The translations under genes and the position numbers were made by a program. This document shows, piece after piece, positions 49,349-58,817 of a DNA stretch of 64,000 bases. The DNA comes from CALOFP01 sp942492635 (GTDB taxonomy: Bacteria; UBP6; UBA1177; CALOFP01). The notes under the pieces were generated by a model that saw only the letters and a list, made by a program, of their open reading frames with translations, did not search any database and was not told the origin of the DNA. How positions within the stretch are numbered: position 1 is the stretch's first letter; each line of letters begins with the position of its first letter. The stretch lies in contig CALOFP010000002.1 of the NCBI GenBank assembly GCA_942492635.1, positions 372,001 to 436,000 on the forward strand, in the 5' to 3' direction.

Positions 49349-52138
49349 CTACTGCAGGCAATCCCTCAGGAAAGGTGCCGTGAGGCTGTTTTCGTTCTCA
49401 GCCACTTTTTCGGGTGTTCCGCTGGCGACGATCGTTCCTCCCTTGTCTCCGCCGTGAGGACCGATGTCGATGATGTGGTCGGCGCACTTTACGATGTCCA
49501 TGTTATGTTCGATTACGATTACGGTGCTGCCTCTTTCAACAAGTTTTTGGAGAATATCGATAAGTTTGCGGATGTCGTCGAAGTGAAGTCCAGTGGTCGG
49601 CTCGTCGAGAATGTAGACGGAGTCTGCTGATCTTTTCTTACTGAGCTCCTTCGAAAGCTTTATTCTCTGAGCTTCTCCGCCCGAGAGGGTGTGTGCCGGC
49701 TGACCCAGTTTGATATATCCCAGTCCGATGCTGTCAAGAAGACTCAATTTGCGTTTAATCGCCGGAAATGGAGCAAAAAGTTCGATCGCCTGGTCAACCT
49801 CCATCTCAAGGATGTCGTAAATCGAGTGTCCCTTGTAGCGAATTTCCAACGTGTCCCTGTTGAATCTCTTGCCTCCGCATACGGGGCAGGTGATGTATGT
49901 GTCAGGCATAAAGTTCATTTCAATTCTTATAATTCCGGCTCCCTGGCAGTTCTCGCAGCGGCCTCCCTTTACGTTGAAGGAGAACCTTCCGGGCTTGTAG
50001 CCGCGGGCTCTTGATTCGGGAAGGCTTGAAAAGAGCTCCCTGATGGGACCGAAGGCTCCGGTGTAGGTGGCGGGATTGGATCGGGGAGTCTGGCCGATAG
50101 GGGACTGGTCGATTTCGATTACATCCCCGATCTGACCCTTGATCTCAACCTTTTTGTATGCAGCCTTCTTCTTTTTCAACGCCGGTATGAGCGTTTCCAT
50201 GATCAGGGAGCTCTTTCCCGATCCGGAAACTCCGGTTACTGCCGTGAAAATTCCGAGCGGGATTTGCGCATCCACGTTTTTAAGGTTGTTTGTGGTAACC
50301 TGCTTGAGGTGTATGTGACCTGCCGGTTTCATACGTTTTGCAGGGAGGGGGATGGCTTTCCGTCCCGAAAGGTAGGCTCCGGTAAGTGATTTCTCGTTTT
50401 CGAGAATCTTTTCGCTCTTATCAGCGAAGATCAGCTCGCCACCTTTTTCACCGGCTCCGGGACCGAGATCCACGAGGAAGTCGGCGGCTTCTATAATTTC
50501 GCGGTCGTGTTCAACTACGATGACGTTGTTTCCCTGATCTCGTAGATTTTGGAGAATGTCTATGAGTTTTACCGTATCCGATGAGTGAAGTCCGATACTC
50601 GGTTCGTCGAGAACGTAGGTGACTCCTGTGAGAGCCGATCCTATCTGGGTTGCAAGGTGAATTCTCTGACTCTCTCCGCCGGAAAGGGTGCCGGTCTGGC
50701 GATTGAGTGTCAGATAACCGAGTCCCACTCTATAGAGAAAGGAGAGTCGGAGTTTTATCTCCTTCACAAGTTTCTCGGCAATTTTCAGTTTGAAATCGTC
50801 AAGCCCCAGCTTTTCATTATCCAGAAAGAGTTTGTAGAGATACTCGATCTGTATTTCTCCCATTTCGAAGATGTTGAGCCCTCCAACCTTTACGGCGAGA
50901 GCTTTTGGCTGAAGCCTCCTTCCTCCGCAGGATTCGCACACGCCCTTTGCAAGGTAACGGCTCATCTCCTGACGAATTTCCTCGGAGGATGTTTCCCTGT
51001 ATCTTCTTTCGAGCATTGTGATCACACCTTCGAAGTGGCGATCGAAATCGTGCGCCATGTTTCGGGTTTTTACGGAAAAATTGATGACATCCTTCGATCC
51101 GTAGAGAACTTCATCCTGGATTTTCTGCGGAAGTTTTTCGAACGGTGTTTTCTTGTCGATATCGTGGTGATCCAACAGCTGTTCAACCATCTGGGCGGTA
51201 AAGTTCTGGAGCATCGGAATGGCGCCCTTTGTTACGGGAAGCTCGGGATTGGTGAGGATCAGGTCCTTGTCCATAATCATCTTGAATCCAAGACCATTAC
51301 AATCTTCACATGCTCCGGCGGGACTGTTGAATGAAAAGCTTCTCGGTTCTATTTCATCGTAGTATATGTTGCAGTAGGGACAGCCGAACTGTTCGCTGTA
51401 GATTCTCTCCTCTCCGGATGATACCATTTTGAGAAGCAGCTTTCCTTCCCCTTTTTCCAGAGCTGTTTCGACGGAGGAGCGTAGCCTGTTCATGTCTACC
51501 GATTCTTTTATGGAGAGTCTGTCGACAACGAGGCTGATTGTGTGTTTTTTATTCTTATTCAGTTCAGGCAGGCCGTCGTCGAGTCTCAACTCATCCCCAT
51601 CGACCACGACTCTTAGAAATCCTTCCTTTTCAAGGGATTTGAAGAGTTTTTCATATGTTCCCTTCCGTCCCATGACGAGGGGTGCCATGATGTATATTTT
51701 CTCGTTTTTCAGAGCAAGAATCTCTTCGACTATCACAGTCGGTGATGTTTTTTCGACCTCCCTTCCGCAATTGTAGCAGTGAACCGTTCCCGCTCTTGCG
51801 AAAAGAAGCCTCATGTAGTCGTAGATTTCCGTTGTTGTCCCCACGATTGATCGGGGACTGGCGTTCAAACCTCGCTGCTGTATTGCGATTGAGGGGCTGA
51901 GGCCTTCAATATGGTCGACATCCGGTTTGTCGGACATTTCCAAAAACTGTCTCGCGTAACTGGAAAGCGATTCGACGTAGCGTCGCTGACCTTCCGCGTA
52001 GATGGTGTCGAAGGCGAGAGAGGTTTTTCCCGATCCCGAAACACCGGTTATTACGGTGAGTGTTTCGTGTGGAATTGTGAGATCGAAATTCTTGAGATTG
52101 TGATGCCTGACACCTTTCAGTTTTATAGCTCTTTCCAT
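49349..52138 (-). CDS. uvrA: UvrABC excinuclease subunit A
   Basis: A 929-residue protein of normal UvrA length. It has two ABC modules: Walker A GVSGSGKTSLAFDT with signature LSGGESQRIHLA, and GVSGSGKSSLIMET with LSGGEAQRIKLS. Zinc modules are visible as CPYCN...CEDCNGLG and CENCQGAG...CPVCGG. DEPSIGLH and DEPTTGLH are the Walker B ends. UvrA dimers find helix-distorting lesions and load UvrB. Single gene; no clear LexA-type operator was recognised upstream. Confidence 0.98.
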   Translation of the reverse strand: MERAIKLKGVRHHNLKNFDLTIPHETLTVITGVSGSGKTSLAFDTIYAEGQRRYVESLSSYARQFLEMSDKPDVDHIEGLSPSIAIQQRGLNASPRSIVGTTTEIYDYMRLLFARAGTVHCYNCGREVEKTSPTVIVEEILALKNEKIYIMAPLVMGRKGTYEKLFKSLEKEGFLRVVVDGDELRLDDGLPELNKNKKHTISLVVDRLSIKESVDMNRLRSSVETALEKGEGKLLLKMVSSGEERIYSEQFGCPYCNIYYDEIEPRSFSFNSPAGACEDCNGLGFKMIMDKDLILTNPELPVTKGAIPMLQNFTAQMVEQLLDHHDIDKKTPFEKLPQKIQDEVLYGSKDVINFSVKTRNMAHDFDRHFEGVITMLERRYRETSSEEIRQEMSRYLAKGVCESCGGRRLQPKALAVKVGGLNIFEMGEIQIEYLYKLFLDNEKLGLDDFKLKIAEKLVKEIKLRLSFLYRVGLGYLTLNRQTGTLSGGESQRIHLATQIGSALTGVTYVLDEPSIGLHSSDTVKLIDILQNLRDQGNNVIVVEHDREIIEAADFLVDLGPGAGEKGGELIFADKSEKILENEKSLTGAYLSGRKAIPLPAKRMKPAGHIHLKQVTTNNLKNVDAQIPLGIFTAVTGVSGSGKSSLIMETLIPALKKKKAAYKKVEIKGQIGDVIEIDQSPIGQTPRSNPATYTGAFGPIRELFSSLPESRARGYKPGRFSFNVKGGRCENCQGAGIIRIEMNFMPDTYITCPVCGGKRFNRDTLEIRYKGHSIYDILEMEVDQAIELFAPFPAIKRKLSLLDSIGLGYIKLGQPAHTLSGGEAQRIKLSKELSKKRSADSVYILDEPTTGLHFDDIRKLIDILQKLVERGSTVIVIEHNMDIVKCADHIIDIGPHGGDKGGTIVASGTPEKVAENENSLTAPFLRDCLQ

Positions 52139-52223
52139 GAAATCTCCAAAAGGACAAATGTTTCAAAAAGTGGTTCAATCTTTCGGGAAATATTATAAGG
52201 AAGAATAGTTTAATGGCAATGGT

Positions 52224-52994
52224 TTAAAAGATATGTCCCTGTCCTTCTGGATGAAACAGGACATTTGACTGGAGTTTTTTCTCCATATGTCGAAGTGATT
52301 TTTCAACAGCGATTTCAAGATCATGTCCAACGGCAAGATGAGATGCCACAGAGCTGGAGAACCTGCATCCGGTGCCGTGAACCTCCCTTCCGAGATGTAT
52401 GATCCTGAGTGGAATTTCCTTTTGCCGTTTTCCGGAAACGATGTTTACAAAAGGAGCCGTTCCTTCGTGTTTTACTATGAGTGTCGTGCCGGTTGCTTCC
52501 GCGATTTTTCGTGCCATGGATACGGTGTCGCCAATCTCATCTCCGAAAAGGTGTCTGTGAATCAGGGATAGCTCTCGCCGGTTGGGTGTTATCACCATAT
52601 CTTTTCCGGAGATGAAATCCAGGAAAGGTTCGGCGGGATTCTGGTAGTTCTCAGCCGTTGATGCCTTGAGAACCGGATCGAAAACAATGTGAGAAAATCC
52701 GTTCAGTCGGTTGGAGAGCTTTTTCAGCCACGTTGGATCTTCCAGCGGAATTAGTCCGATTTTTACGGTTGAAGGCGAGAACTCTTCGCAAATAAGATCT
52801 ATGCATCTTAGGATATGTTCCGGATCAACGGGGGTCATGCCTGAAAACTGCAGCGAATTCTGCAGGGTGAGGACGGTCGGAACCGAGAGCGGGTAGATTC
52901 CGATTTCCCGGGCAGTAAGAACATCCGCTATAATCCCTGCTCCGGAGGAGGGATCGTGTCCTGATAGTATGAGAACTGTTTTTGGATTATTCAT
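52224..52994 (-). CDS. thiD: Hydroxymethylpyrimidine / phosphomethylpyrimidine kinase
   Basis: A 256-residue ribokinase-fold protein. It has the N-terminal SGHDPSSGAGIIADVLTA, FDPVLKAST, MVITPNRRELSLI and the catalytic/anion-hole motif HGTGCRFSSSVASHLA. ThiD phosphorylates HMP and HMP-P for thiamine synthesis. Replacement of the usual GGAG by SSGAG is conservative. thiS lies about 5 kb away on the other strand; no TPP riboswitch was recognised before either gene. Confidence 0.93.
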   Translation of the reverse strand: MNNPKTVLILSGHDPSSGAGIIADVLTAREIGIYPLSVPTVLTLQNSLQFSGMTPVDPEHILRCIDLICEEFSPSTVKIGLIPLEDPTWLKKLSNRLNGFSHIVFDPVLKASTAENYQNPAEPFLDFISGKDMVITPNRRELSLIHRHLFGDEIGDTVSMARKIAEATGTTLIVKHEGTAPFVNIVSGKRQKEIPLRIIHLGREVHGTGCRFSSSVASHLAVGHDLEIAVEKSLRHMEKKLQSNVLFHPEGQGHIF

Positions 52995-53128
52995 AAATCC
53001 CTCTCTGTTTTCTTGTAATAAGATGAATTGATTGGTGATTTGTATGTGTTTGACGATTCTTCCGTTTCAAGGAAAGGGAATGCTTCCGAATGTTTAAATT
53101 GTGTCATGTGGTGAATTCTATAGTAGAA

Positions 53129-54517
53129 TCAGTCATTGCTGTTGGTCATCTGGGACAGTAGATCGTCAAGATCGTTCTGTGAAAGAGGCTTCACATCGGC
53201 ATCCTGTTCCACGCTGGGTTGGAATGCCTCGTCATCGGCGGAAAGCTCGTCTATTCCCTCCAGAAGAGAATCCAGGTCGTCCTGCGACATCAGAGTTCCG
53301 TTGGTTTCCTCTGGAGTAGTTTCCGCAGGTTCCGGTTCTTTTTCTGCAGATCCGCCCAGCAGTTTATCCAGGTCATCCTGGGACATCGATGCAGCAGAGG
53401 GTTCTTCCGGTTTTTCGTTCGAAGCTCCCGACATAAGTGCGTCGAGATCATCCTGTGAAAGTGCCGGAGCTGACTTTTCCTCCGCCGATGTTGTTTCATT
53501 TTTGGAAGCTCCCGCCATCAATGCGTCGAGATCGTTCTGTGAAAGTGTTTGAGCGGATTTTTCTTCTTCGACGACTTTACTTTCGTTTCCGGAGGCTCCT
53601 TTCATGAGCGCATCCAGATCATCCTGGGACATGGGAGCTGCGGGCTCTCTTGTCGGCTCTGCAGTCTCGGCAGGAGTAGACGCCGTTGACATGAGTGCAT
53701 CAAGATCGTTCTGGGATATGACGGATTCGCTTTCTGTCTTTTCCCCGCCCGAAGCAGTTTCAGAAAGGAGAGAATCGAGCTGGTCCTGTGATAGAGCTCC
53801 CACTTCAGGTTCGGCTTCCTCAACCAGTCCTTCAGGCTGTTTCTCGTTTTTCTTCTGGAGACTTTCGATCATTTCAAGGAATTCCAGCTTTTCCTTTGAA
53901 AGTGTCTCGATCTCCTCCTTCATTGTGATTATCTGCTTTTCCAGTTTAATAACGTCTTCGGTTACACCGTTGGAACTCATCGATTCCTTCAGAGCAGCTA
54001 TCTCGTTGAGAAGTTCAATGTTTTCCTCTTCTTTCGCCTTGAGCCTTTCCTTGAATTTATCCTTTTCAGAGGCTTCCTCCCTGTACTGTTCCATCTCCAG
54101 CAGGGTTTCGCGGAGAATTTTCATTTCCTCCTCTTTCTTTGCAATCTCCTGCTTTAGAGGAACCATATGCTTTTCGAACTTTTTCATCAGTTCCCTGCGG
54201 TCGCTCATCAACTTCTCCTTGAGAAGCATAAGTACGAAGAGAAGTGCTACAAAGGTGGCCGCCACAAGAATACCGGAGAAGAAGAATGTTCGGGCGTCGA
54301 AGGAGGATTGCTCCTCACATCTTGGTTCCTTCAGCTCCTTTTCCGATATTCCGAGAACAGTACTTTCATCTGGTTTCTCGATGGATATTGTTTTGTTTTT
54401 TACGGGAATGGTAATCTCTTTTTTCTCTCCGTAAAGAGGAGCTGAGAGAAAAACGATTGTTAAAATAAGGAAAAATGAATGTAGTAATTGATTTCTCATG
54501 GAACTTATTCTATCCAT
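53129..54517 (-). CDS. Membrane-anchored coiled-coil protein with eight FliM-like SQDDLDALM repeats
   Basis: A 462-residue protein. It has a signal-peptide-like start (about residues 9-29, ending LYGEKK), a short exported region, a transmembrane helix (about 75-98, FFFSGILVAATFVALLFVLML), a long charged coiled coil (about 100-225), and an acidic low-complexity tail (235-462). The tail repeats the motif (M/L/I)SQ(D/N)DLD(A/S)L(M/L) eight times with spacers of 16-33 residues, rich in Glu, Ser, Ala and Pro. The motif closely resembles the FliM N-terminal CheY-binding peptide (ILSQAEIDALL). By topology the tail faces the cytoplasm. It begins 18 bases after the RNase G stop and is probably co-transcribed. 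A scaffold that recruits several receiver or FliN-like partners is an inference. Confidence 0.85.
   Translation of the reverse strand: MDRISSMRNQLLHSFFLILTIVFLSAPLYGEKKEITIPVKNKTISIEKPDESTVLGISEKELKEPRCEEQSSFDARTFFFSGILVAATFVALLFVLMLLKEKLMSDRRELMKKFEKHMVPLKQEIAKKEEEMKILRETLLEMEQYREEASEKDKFKERLKAKEEENIELLNEIAALKESMSSNGVTEDVIKLEKQIITMKEEIETLSKEKLEFLEMIESLQKKNEKQPEGLVEEAEPEVGALSQDQLDSLLSETASGGEKTESESVISQNDLDALMSTASTPAETAEPTREPAAPMSQDDLDALMKGASGNESKVVEEEKSAQTLSQNDLDALMAGASKNETTSAEEKSAPALSQDDLDALMSGASNEKPEEPSAASMSQDDLDKLLGGSAEKEPEPAETTPEETNGTLMSQDDLDSLLEGIDELSADDEAFQPSVEQDADVKPLSQNDLDDLLSQMTNSND
53148..53797 (-). repeat. Coding repeat region: eight SQ(D/N)DLDxL(M/L) units
   Basis: Unit order from the N-terminal side: LSQDQLDSLL, ISQNDLDALM, MSQDDLDALM, LSQNDLDALM, LSQDDLDALM, MSQDDLDKLL, MSQDDLDSLL, LSQNDLDDLL. 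The DNA of the units is similar but with synonymous changes, while spacers differ freely. This points to selection for the peptide, not to recent slippage. Confidence 0.9.
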
Positions 54518-54535
54518 GTGATTCCTTATGGCAAG

Positions 54536-56044
54536 TTATCTACTCGTTGTTATGTGGTATCTTTCCCTGTGGAGTTCACGGTTTTCCACATGATTGAGAA
54601 TAAGTTTCAGCTCACGTGAAAGCGACTTCATCTCTCTTTCAAGCTGATTCTTGAGAGCGAATATGATCTCCGGATGAGCCTCCACCTTGAGAATCCTGTT
54701 GTCATAGAGCCTTGCCTGCCTCTGAAGTTCCCTCATAATGTCGAAACATATGGTCTCTTTCGACTTAATGGTACCATTTCCGGAACAGTAGGGACATGTC
54801 TGAGTCATTATCTGGAGATTGCTCTCGGAAGTTCTTTTGCGGGTGATCTGAACAAGCCCAAGACGTGTGAAGTGGTAAACCGAGGTTTTTGCCGGATCGA
54901 GGTTGAGGGCATCTTCCAGAATCTTTACGACCTTGTTTCTGCTGTGCCTGTGCTTCATGTCGATGAAGTCAACGATGATTATACCTGCAACATTTCTAAG
55001 CCTGATATGGTAGGCTATCTCCTGAGCTGCCTCAATGTTTGTCTTGAGTACCGTTTTCTCAAGGTTTTCTCTACCTAGAAATTTTCCGGTGTTGACATCT
55101 ATGACTGTTAGTGCTTCGGTCTGTTCTATATAGAGGAATCCACCGCTTTTCATCCAGACTTTTTTTCTGAAACATTTTTCCATGTCGGCTTCGATGCTGT
55201 AGTAGTCGAATACCGGGTAGGGCAGTTCATAGATTTTCAGTATGCCCCTCTTTTCCGGAAGGTAGCTGTCGATGTAATCTTTTACTGAATTGTAATCTTC
55301 CCGGTTGTCGACGACGATGGAGTCGAGATCTTCACTGTATGTGTTTTTGATGGACTCTATCAGCGGTGAACTGGCTTCATATATGAGCCTTTCCGATTTC
55401 TCTTTCTTGAATTTCGTGAGAATTCTGTCCCACTCTTTTATGAGAGATACAATCTCTCTTTCAACGATTTCCGCATCCACCGATGCAGCCATGGTACGGA
55501 GGATGATACCGTATCCCTTTTCATTTACCTTTTTTCCAAGATTTCTCAGTTTGGATCTTTTTTTAGGGTCCTGTATTTTTCTTGAAATTCCGGTGTGTGT
55601 AATCGTCGGCATGAGCACACAGAATCTGCCGGGTAGTGAGACGTGGGTTGTAAGTCTCGCTCCCTTGGACCCGATGGGTTCCTTCACAACCTGTACAAGG
55701 ATTGATTGACCGTCCTTGATATAGTCGGTTATGCTGGCTCTCCCTGCCGGCTGTTCGCCTTCCTCGTCACCGTCATCTTCTCCCTCTATGTTTTTCTGAT
55801 ACTCTTCATAGGAGATGTCCTTCTTGAGATCCTTAACATAGATGAATCCGGTTCTTTCGGCACCGAACTCGACAAAGGCCGACTGCATTCCCGGGATAAC
55901 CCGCCTGACGGTTCCCCAGTAGATGTTTCCAAGATATCGGTTGTCCGAATCCCTTTCGACGGAGAATTCGACAAGCTTCTTCTCCTCGAGTGTGGCGATT
56001 CTTCTTTCGCCCGGTATCCTGTTTGCAATAATTTGCCGTTTCAT
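54536..56044 (-). CDS. rng: Ribonuclease G / E family endoribonuclease
   Basis: A 502-residue protein, the usual RNase G length. It has an S1 RNA-binding domain (RVIPGMQSAFVEFGAERTGFIYVKDL, with an acidic insertion EGEDDGDEEGEQ), then the catalytic domain with VIDVNTGKFLGREN and IIIVDFIDM supplying the two catalytic aspartates, and the zinc-link cysteines CPYCSGNG. It has no long C-terminal degradosome scaffold, so RNase G is more likely than RNase E. The family processes rRNA and decays mRNA, cutting 5'-monophosphorylated RNA. The repeat-protein gene follows within 20 bases. Confidence 0.93.
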   Translation of the reverse strand: MKRQIIANRIPGERRIATLEEKKLVEFSVERDSDNRYLGNIYWGTVRRVIPGMQSAFVEFGAERTGFIYVKDLKKDISYEEYQKNIEGEDDGDEEGEQPAGRASITDYIKDGQSILVQVVKEPIGSKGARLTTHVSLPGRFCVLMPTITHTGISRKIQDPKKRSKLRNLGKKVNEKGYGIILRTMAASVDAEIVEREIVSLIKEWDRILTKFKKEKSERLIYEASSPLIESIKNTYSEDLDSIVVDNREDYNSVKDYIDSYLPEKRGILKIYELPYPVFDYYSIEADMEKCFRKKVWMKSGGFLYIEQTEALTVIDVNTGKFLGRENLEKTVLKTNIEAAQEIAYHIRLRNVAGIIIVDFIDMKHRHSRNKVVKILEDALNLDPAKTSVYHFTRLGLVQITRKRTSESNLQIMTQTCPYCSGNGTIKSKETICFDIMRELQRQARLYDNRILKVEAHPEIIFALKNQLEREMKSLSRELKLILNHVENRELHRERYHITTSR

Positions 56045-56682
56045 AATCTCTTTTTTCAACTCTCAATTCGTCAATAAAGTGTGGGTCTGTACGGAGAGCC
56101 TCTTCAAAGATCCATGTTAGGCGTCGGAAGATATCAAATTTGCGTGATCTGACGGCTCCAATCAATTATTCTTCGATGAAAACGTCCGGCCTGTCAGCAC
56201 GTTGTCTCTTCTATAAAAATAAATAAATTCAAGTTCTCTTGCCCCGCATTTGTCATTTTCTGCGGTATTGAGGACAGAGGAGAACTACCAGATCTTCTTT
56301 TTCTTTGCTCAACCTGAACGGGAGTGACTCAATGCCTTCTGTCCCATTTTTTTCGGGAGAAGGCCGATTGTTCTAATTTGAGATGCAGTTTTTCCCGTCT
56401 CTGAGAGGTCGAGTGAAGATCGATGTTTCATTTTTCAATTCTTCCGGCGCATTCCTGACTGAAATGGTTACAGATCGATGCGCTTTCCCACAAACTGGGC
56501 AAAATATATAGTGTAGAGGGCGGTTAGTCAAGGGAATTATTAGGCGGAATCGATGGAGAGTCACCTTCTCTGCTGTATGAAAGGGTTGGTGCCCGTGTTA
56601 TCTCCGAACGAAAATTCATTCGGTTTTCGGTGACAGCGATACATTTTTCTGCTATGGAACTTGGGTTTTGGGCCGATGGGAT
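56045..56682. other. Intergenic, no supported gene
   Basis: About 640 bases between rng and bioB. One minus-strand frame at 56373-56564 includes IFCPVCGKAHRSVTISVR, a possible zinc-knuckle remnant, but it lacks a ribosome binding site and family match, so it is not called. Confidence 0.45.
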
Positions 56683-57651
56683 CTATTCGCTGATCTCGAA
56701 TCCGAGAGAACTGAGAAGTTCAAGATCCATCTCAGGGGTTCTTCCGCGAGTGGTCAGAAGGTTTCCGGTAATCATGCCGTTTGCTCCGGCAAGAAAGGGG
56801 AGAGACGGGGTATCTTTGAAAACATCCAGCCTTCCTCCGGCGACCTTTATGTCCTTTTCCGGCATTATGCATCTTGCAAGAGCTATGATTTTGGCAGCTT
56901 CGAAAGGAGAAATGGTCGATCTATCTCCGAGAGGCGTCCCCTCTATCGGAGTGAGGAAGTTGATGGGAACGGCAACAGGATCAACCTCCTTTATTTCGAA
57001 GAGAAAGGATATCCTGTCTTCAGTTGATTCTCCGAGTCCGAATATTCCTCCAACGCAAACTTCAAGCCCTGCATCCTTGGCGTCTCTGATGGTTTTTACC
57101 CGCTCCTCATACGTGTGTGTTGAGCAGATGGAGGGAAAAAAGTTCCGGGATGTTTCAAGATTGTGGTGATATCGTCTTAGCCCGGCCTTCCGGAGTCTTA
57201 GGAACTCCTCTTTGCTGAGAATTCCAAGTGAGGCGCAGGGAAGTAGTTTTGTTTCGGATTCGATTCTCTTAACAGCCTCTTCGCAGGATTCCAGAATTTC
57301 TTTGTCCGCACCTCTTCCTGAAGTTACGATGCTGAACCTGCGACACCACTCTCTCTCCTCCCGGGCTGCTTCAACCAGCTCATCGGGAGTAAGGACAGAG
57401 TATGTCTTTGCAGTTGTGGAAAAGTGTGCTGACTGAGCGCAGAAAGCACAGTTTTCACTGCATTTTCCGCTTTTACCGTTTACGATTGCGCATACTGCCA
57501 TACGGTTTTTTTTGCAATGACGCCTTATTCTTGACGCCATAAAAATGATTTCAGGCAAATTTTCTACGGGAGATTCGAGAAGAGATTTTGCCTCCTCTAA
57601 CGTGATTTCTCCGCCTTCGATTACCTTTTTGGTGATTTTTTCAAAAAGCAT
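56683..57651 (-). CDS. bioB: Biotin synthase
   Basis: A 322-residue radical SAM enzyme. It has CSENCAFCAQS (the CxxxCxxC cluster motif), SIVTSGRG, YHHNLETSRNFFP, GGIFGLGES and, near the end, the strand GGRLDVF. Biotin synthase inserts sulfur into dethiobiotin using two Fe-S clusters. The conserved Arg for the second cluster has the expected location in AGGR. The start at 57651 follows an AAGGATG site; an upstream in-frame extension overlaps the thiS gene on the other strand and is rejected. No other bio gene is adjacent. Confidence 0.94.
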   Translation of the reverse strand: MLFEKITKKVIEGGEITLEEAKSLLESPVENLPEIIFMASRIRRHCKKNRMAVCAIVNGKSGKCSENCAFCAQSAHFSTTAKTYSVLTPDELVEAAREEREWCRRFSIVTSGRGADKEILESCEEAVKRIESETKLLPCASLGILSKEEFLRLRKAGLRRYHHNLETSRNFFPSICSTHTYEERVKTIRDAKDAGLEVCVGGIFGLGESTEDRISFLFEIKEVDPVAVPINFLTPIEGTPLGDRSTISPFEAAKIIALARCIMPEKDIKVAGGRLDVFKDTPSLPFLAGANGMITGNLLTTRGRTPEMDLELLSSLGFEISE

Positions 57652-57665
57652 GATCATCCTTTTTC

Positions 57666-57693
57666 TTGACAACAAGGAACGTATCCCTAATTT
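57666..57693 (+). promoter_or_regulatory. Candidate promoter of thiS
   Basis: Perfect TTGACA (57666-57671), 16 bases, weak TAATTT (57688-57693), 51 bases before the thiS start, in the gap divergent from bioB. Confidence 0.35.
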
Positions 57694-57744
57694 ATTAAAA
57701 AAGTAGAGGAAATCAAGGATCTTTCCATCTTCTAAGGAGTTGAT

Positions 57745-57942
57745 ATGAAACTTATTGTAAACAATCAGGAAAAAGAACTCTCTTCCAGGAAGATTTCCGA
57801 GCTGATAAGGGAACTGGAAATAGGGGAAGAGTTTATTGCTGTTGCTGTTAACGGAAAGGTCGTACGTCGATCGAATTGGCAGGAAATAGATCTCTCCGAC
57901 GGGGACAGGATCGATATCATGTCGCCTGTCGGCGGAGGATAG
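57745..57942 (+). CDS. thiS: Sulfur carrier protein ThiS
   Basis: A 65-residue beta-grasp protein: MKLIVNNQEKEL, AVAVNGKVV and the C-terminal IMSPVGGG. The terminal Gly-Gly is adenylated and thiocarboxylated to carry sulfur for the thiazole half of thiamine. No thiF, thiG or thiH lies near, so it is separated from its usual partners. A TAAGGAGT site precedes the ATG. Confidence 0.92.
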   Translation: MKLIVNNQEKELSSRKISELIRELEIGEEFIAVAVNGKVVRRSNWQEIDLSDGDRIDIMSPVGGG

Positions 57943-58149
57943 ACTCAGACGGTCCGGATAGAGCTTCCCTTCCTGAGGTCGAAGAAAGGGACGCCTCCCC
58001 GATCTTTCCTTCTCCTGCACAGTTTTTTTAACCTAAGGTGTCTGCGATTAGGAGTACACATTGAAAATGATCGTTTACAAGGATCTCTGCTCATACGGAA
58101 GAGTAGATTTTTCGATTGTTTGGCAGGTGCGGCAGACAAAGGAAAACAG

Positions 58150-58749
58150 ATGAAAAATGTTGTAGTTATCGATCTCGAGACCACAGGATTGAGTCCCGAG
58201 GCGGGTCATAGAATCATTGAGATCGGAGCCATAAAGCTGAAGGGGGAGCGAATTGTCGGGGTTTTCGATACACTGGTCAATCCGAGGGGACCCATCCCGA
58301 AGCGTGTAACCGAGATTACCGGAATCGACGATTCAATGGTTGCCTCGGCTCCAGGTGCGGTGGATGTTCTTCCCGATCTCATAAAATTTGTAGGTAACGA
58401 TCCTCTCGTTATGCATAATGCCGCCTTCGATGGAAAATTTCTCAGGGAGGAGTTCATGAAGTCGGGAAGAAAGAAAAATTTCTCGACCTTCTGTACGCTC
58501 AAAAGCGCGAGAGCCACCCTCAAGAATGTTCCAAACTACAAACTGCAGACACTTAAGGAACATTTCCGCCTCAGGGAGGTGGGATCCGAACACAGGGCTC
58601 TTGCCGACAGTTTTGTTACACTTCAGCTCTATCTTATTCTCCAGGGCCGTTTTCGAGAGGAACTTCAGGAGACACTCTTCAAGGAGGTCACCGAATTGAA
58701 GGAGTTGATTTCTCCGCCCAAACCCTACGCAATATCTCGTAACAGTTAG
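58150..58749 (+). CDS. DnaQ-type 3'-5' exonuclease
   Basis: A 199-residue DEDDh exonuclease: VVVIDLETTGL (Exo I, DxE), VMHNAAFDGKFL (Exo II) and EHRALADSFVTLQ (Exo III, with the catalytic His). It is the size of a free-standing epsilon-like subunit or a PolC-type exonuclease. It could be the proofreading subunit of DNA polymerase III or an accessory nuclease; sequence alone cannot decide. ATG at 58150 follows AAAGGA; earlier in-frame starts are unsupported. It lies 200 bases after thiS on the same strand. Confidence 0.88.
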   Translation: MKNVVVIDLETTGLSPEAGHRIIEIGAIKLKGERIVGVFDTLVNPRGPIPKRVTEITGIDDSMVASAPGAVDVLPDLIKFVGNDPLVMHNAAFDGKFLREEFMKSGRKKNFSTFCTLKSARATLKNVPNYKLQTLKEHFRLREVGSEHRALADSFVTLQLYLILQGRFREELQETLFKEVTELKELISPPKPYAISRNS

Positions 58750-58757
58750 AAGCATTC

Positions 58758-58786
58758 TTGAGATTCCAACACGGAGACGCTATAAT
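58758..58786 (+). promoter_or_regulatory. Candidate promoter of the phosphorelay operon
   Basis: TTGAGA (58758-58763), 17 bases, perfect TATAAT (58781-58786), 31 bases before the receiver-HD-GYP start. Three tightly spaced signalling genes follow. Confidence 0.55.
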
Positions 58787-58817
58787 TCCACCGGTTCTAC
58801 TGAATAACTGGTGAATA

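Noticed and set aside
53604..54434. Plus-strand frame of 276 codons opposite the repeat protein
   Set aside because: Very serine-rich sequence is the mirror of the acidic coiled-coil and repeat codons; no independent support.
53129..54517. Reading the repeat protein as FliM or FliN itself
   Set aside because: There is no FliM middle domain or SpoA/FliN domain; only the short docking-like motif is shared, and it is repeated eight times behind a membrane anchor.
57652..58020. Long N-terminal extension of bioB reading MQEKERSGRR
   Set aside because: It would run across thiS on the opposite strand and ignores the clear ribosome binding site before 57651. BioB proteins start near MLFEK.
52139..58119. 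TPP riboswitch before thiD or thiS
   Set aside because: The upstream regions were read for the conserved CUGAGA-type core and paired stems; none was recognised.
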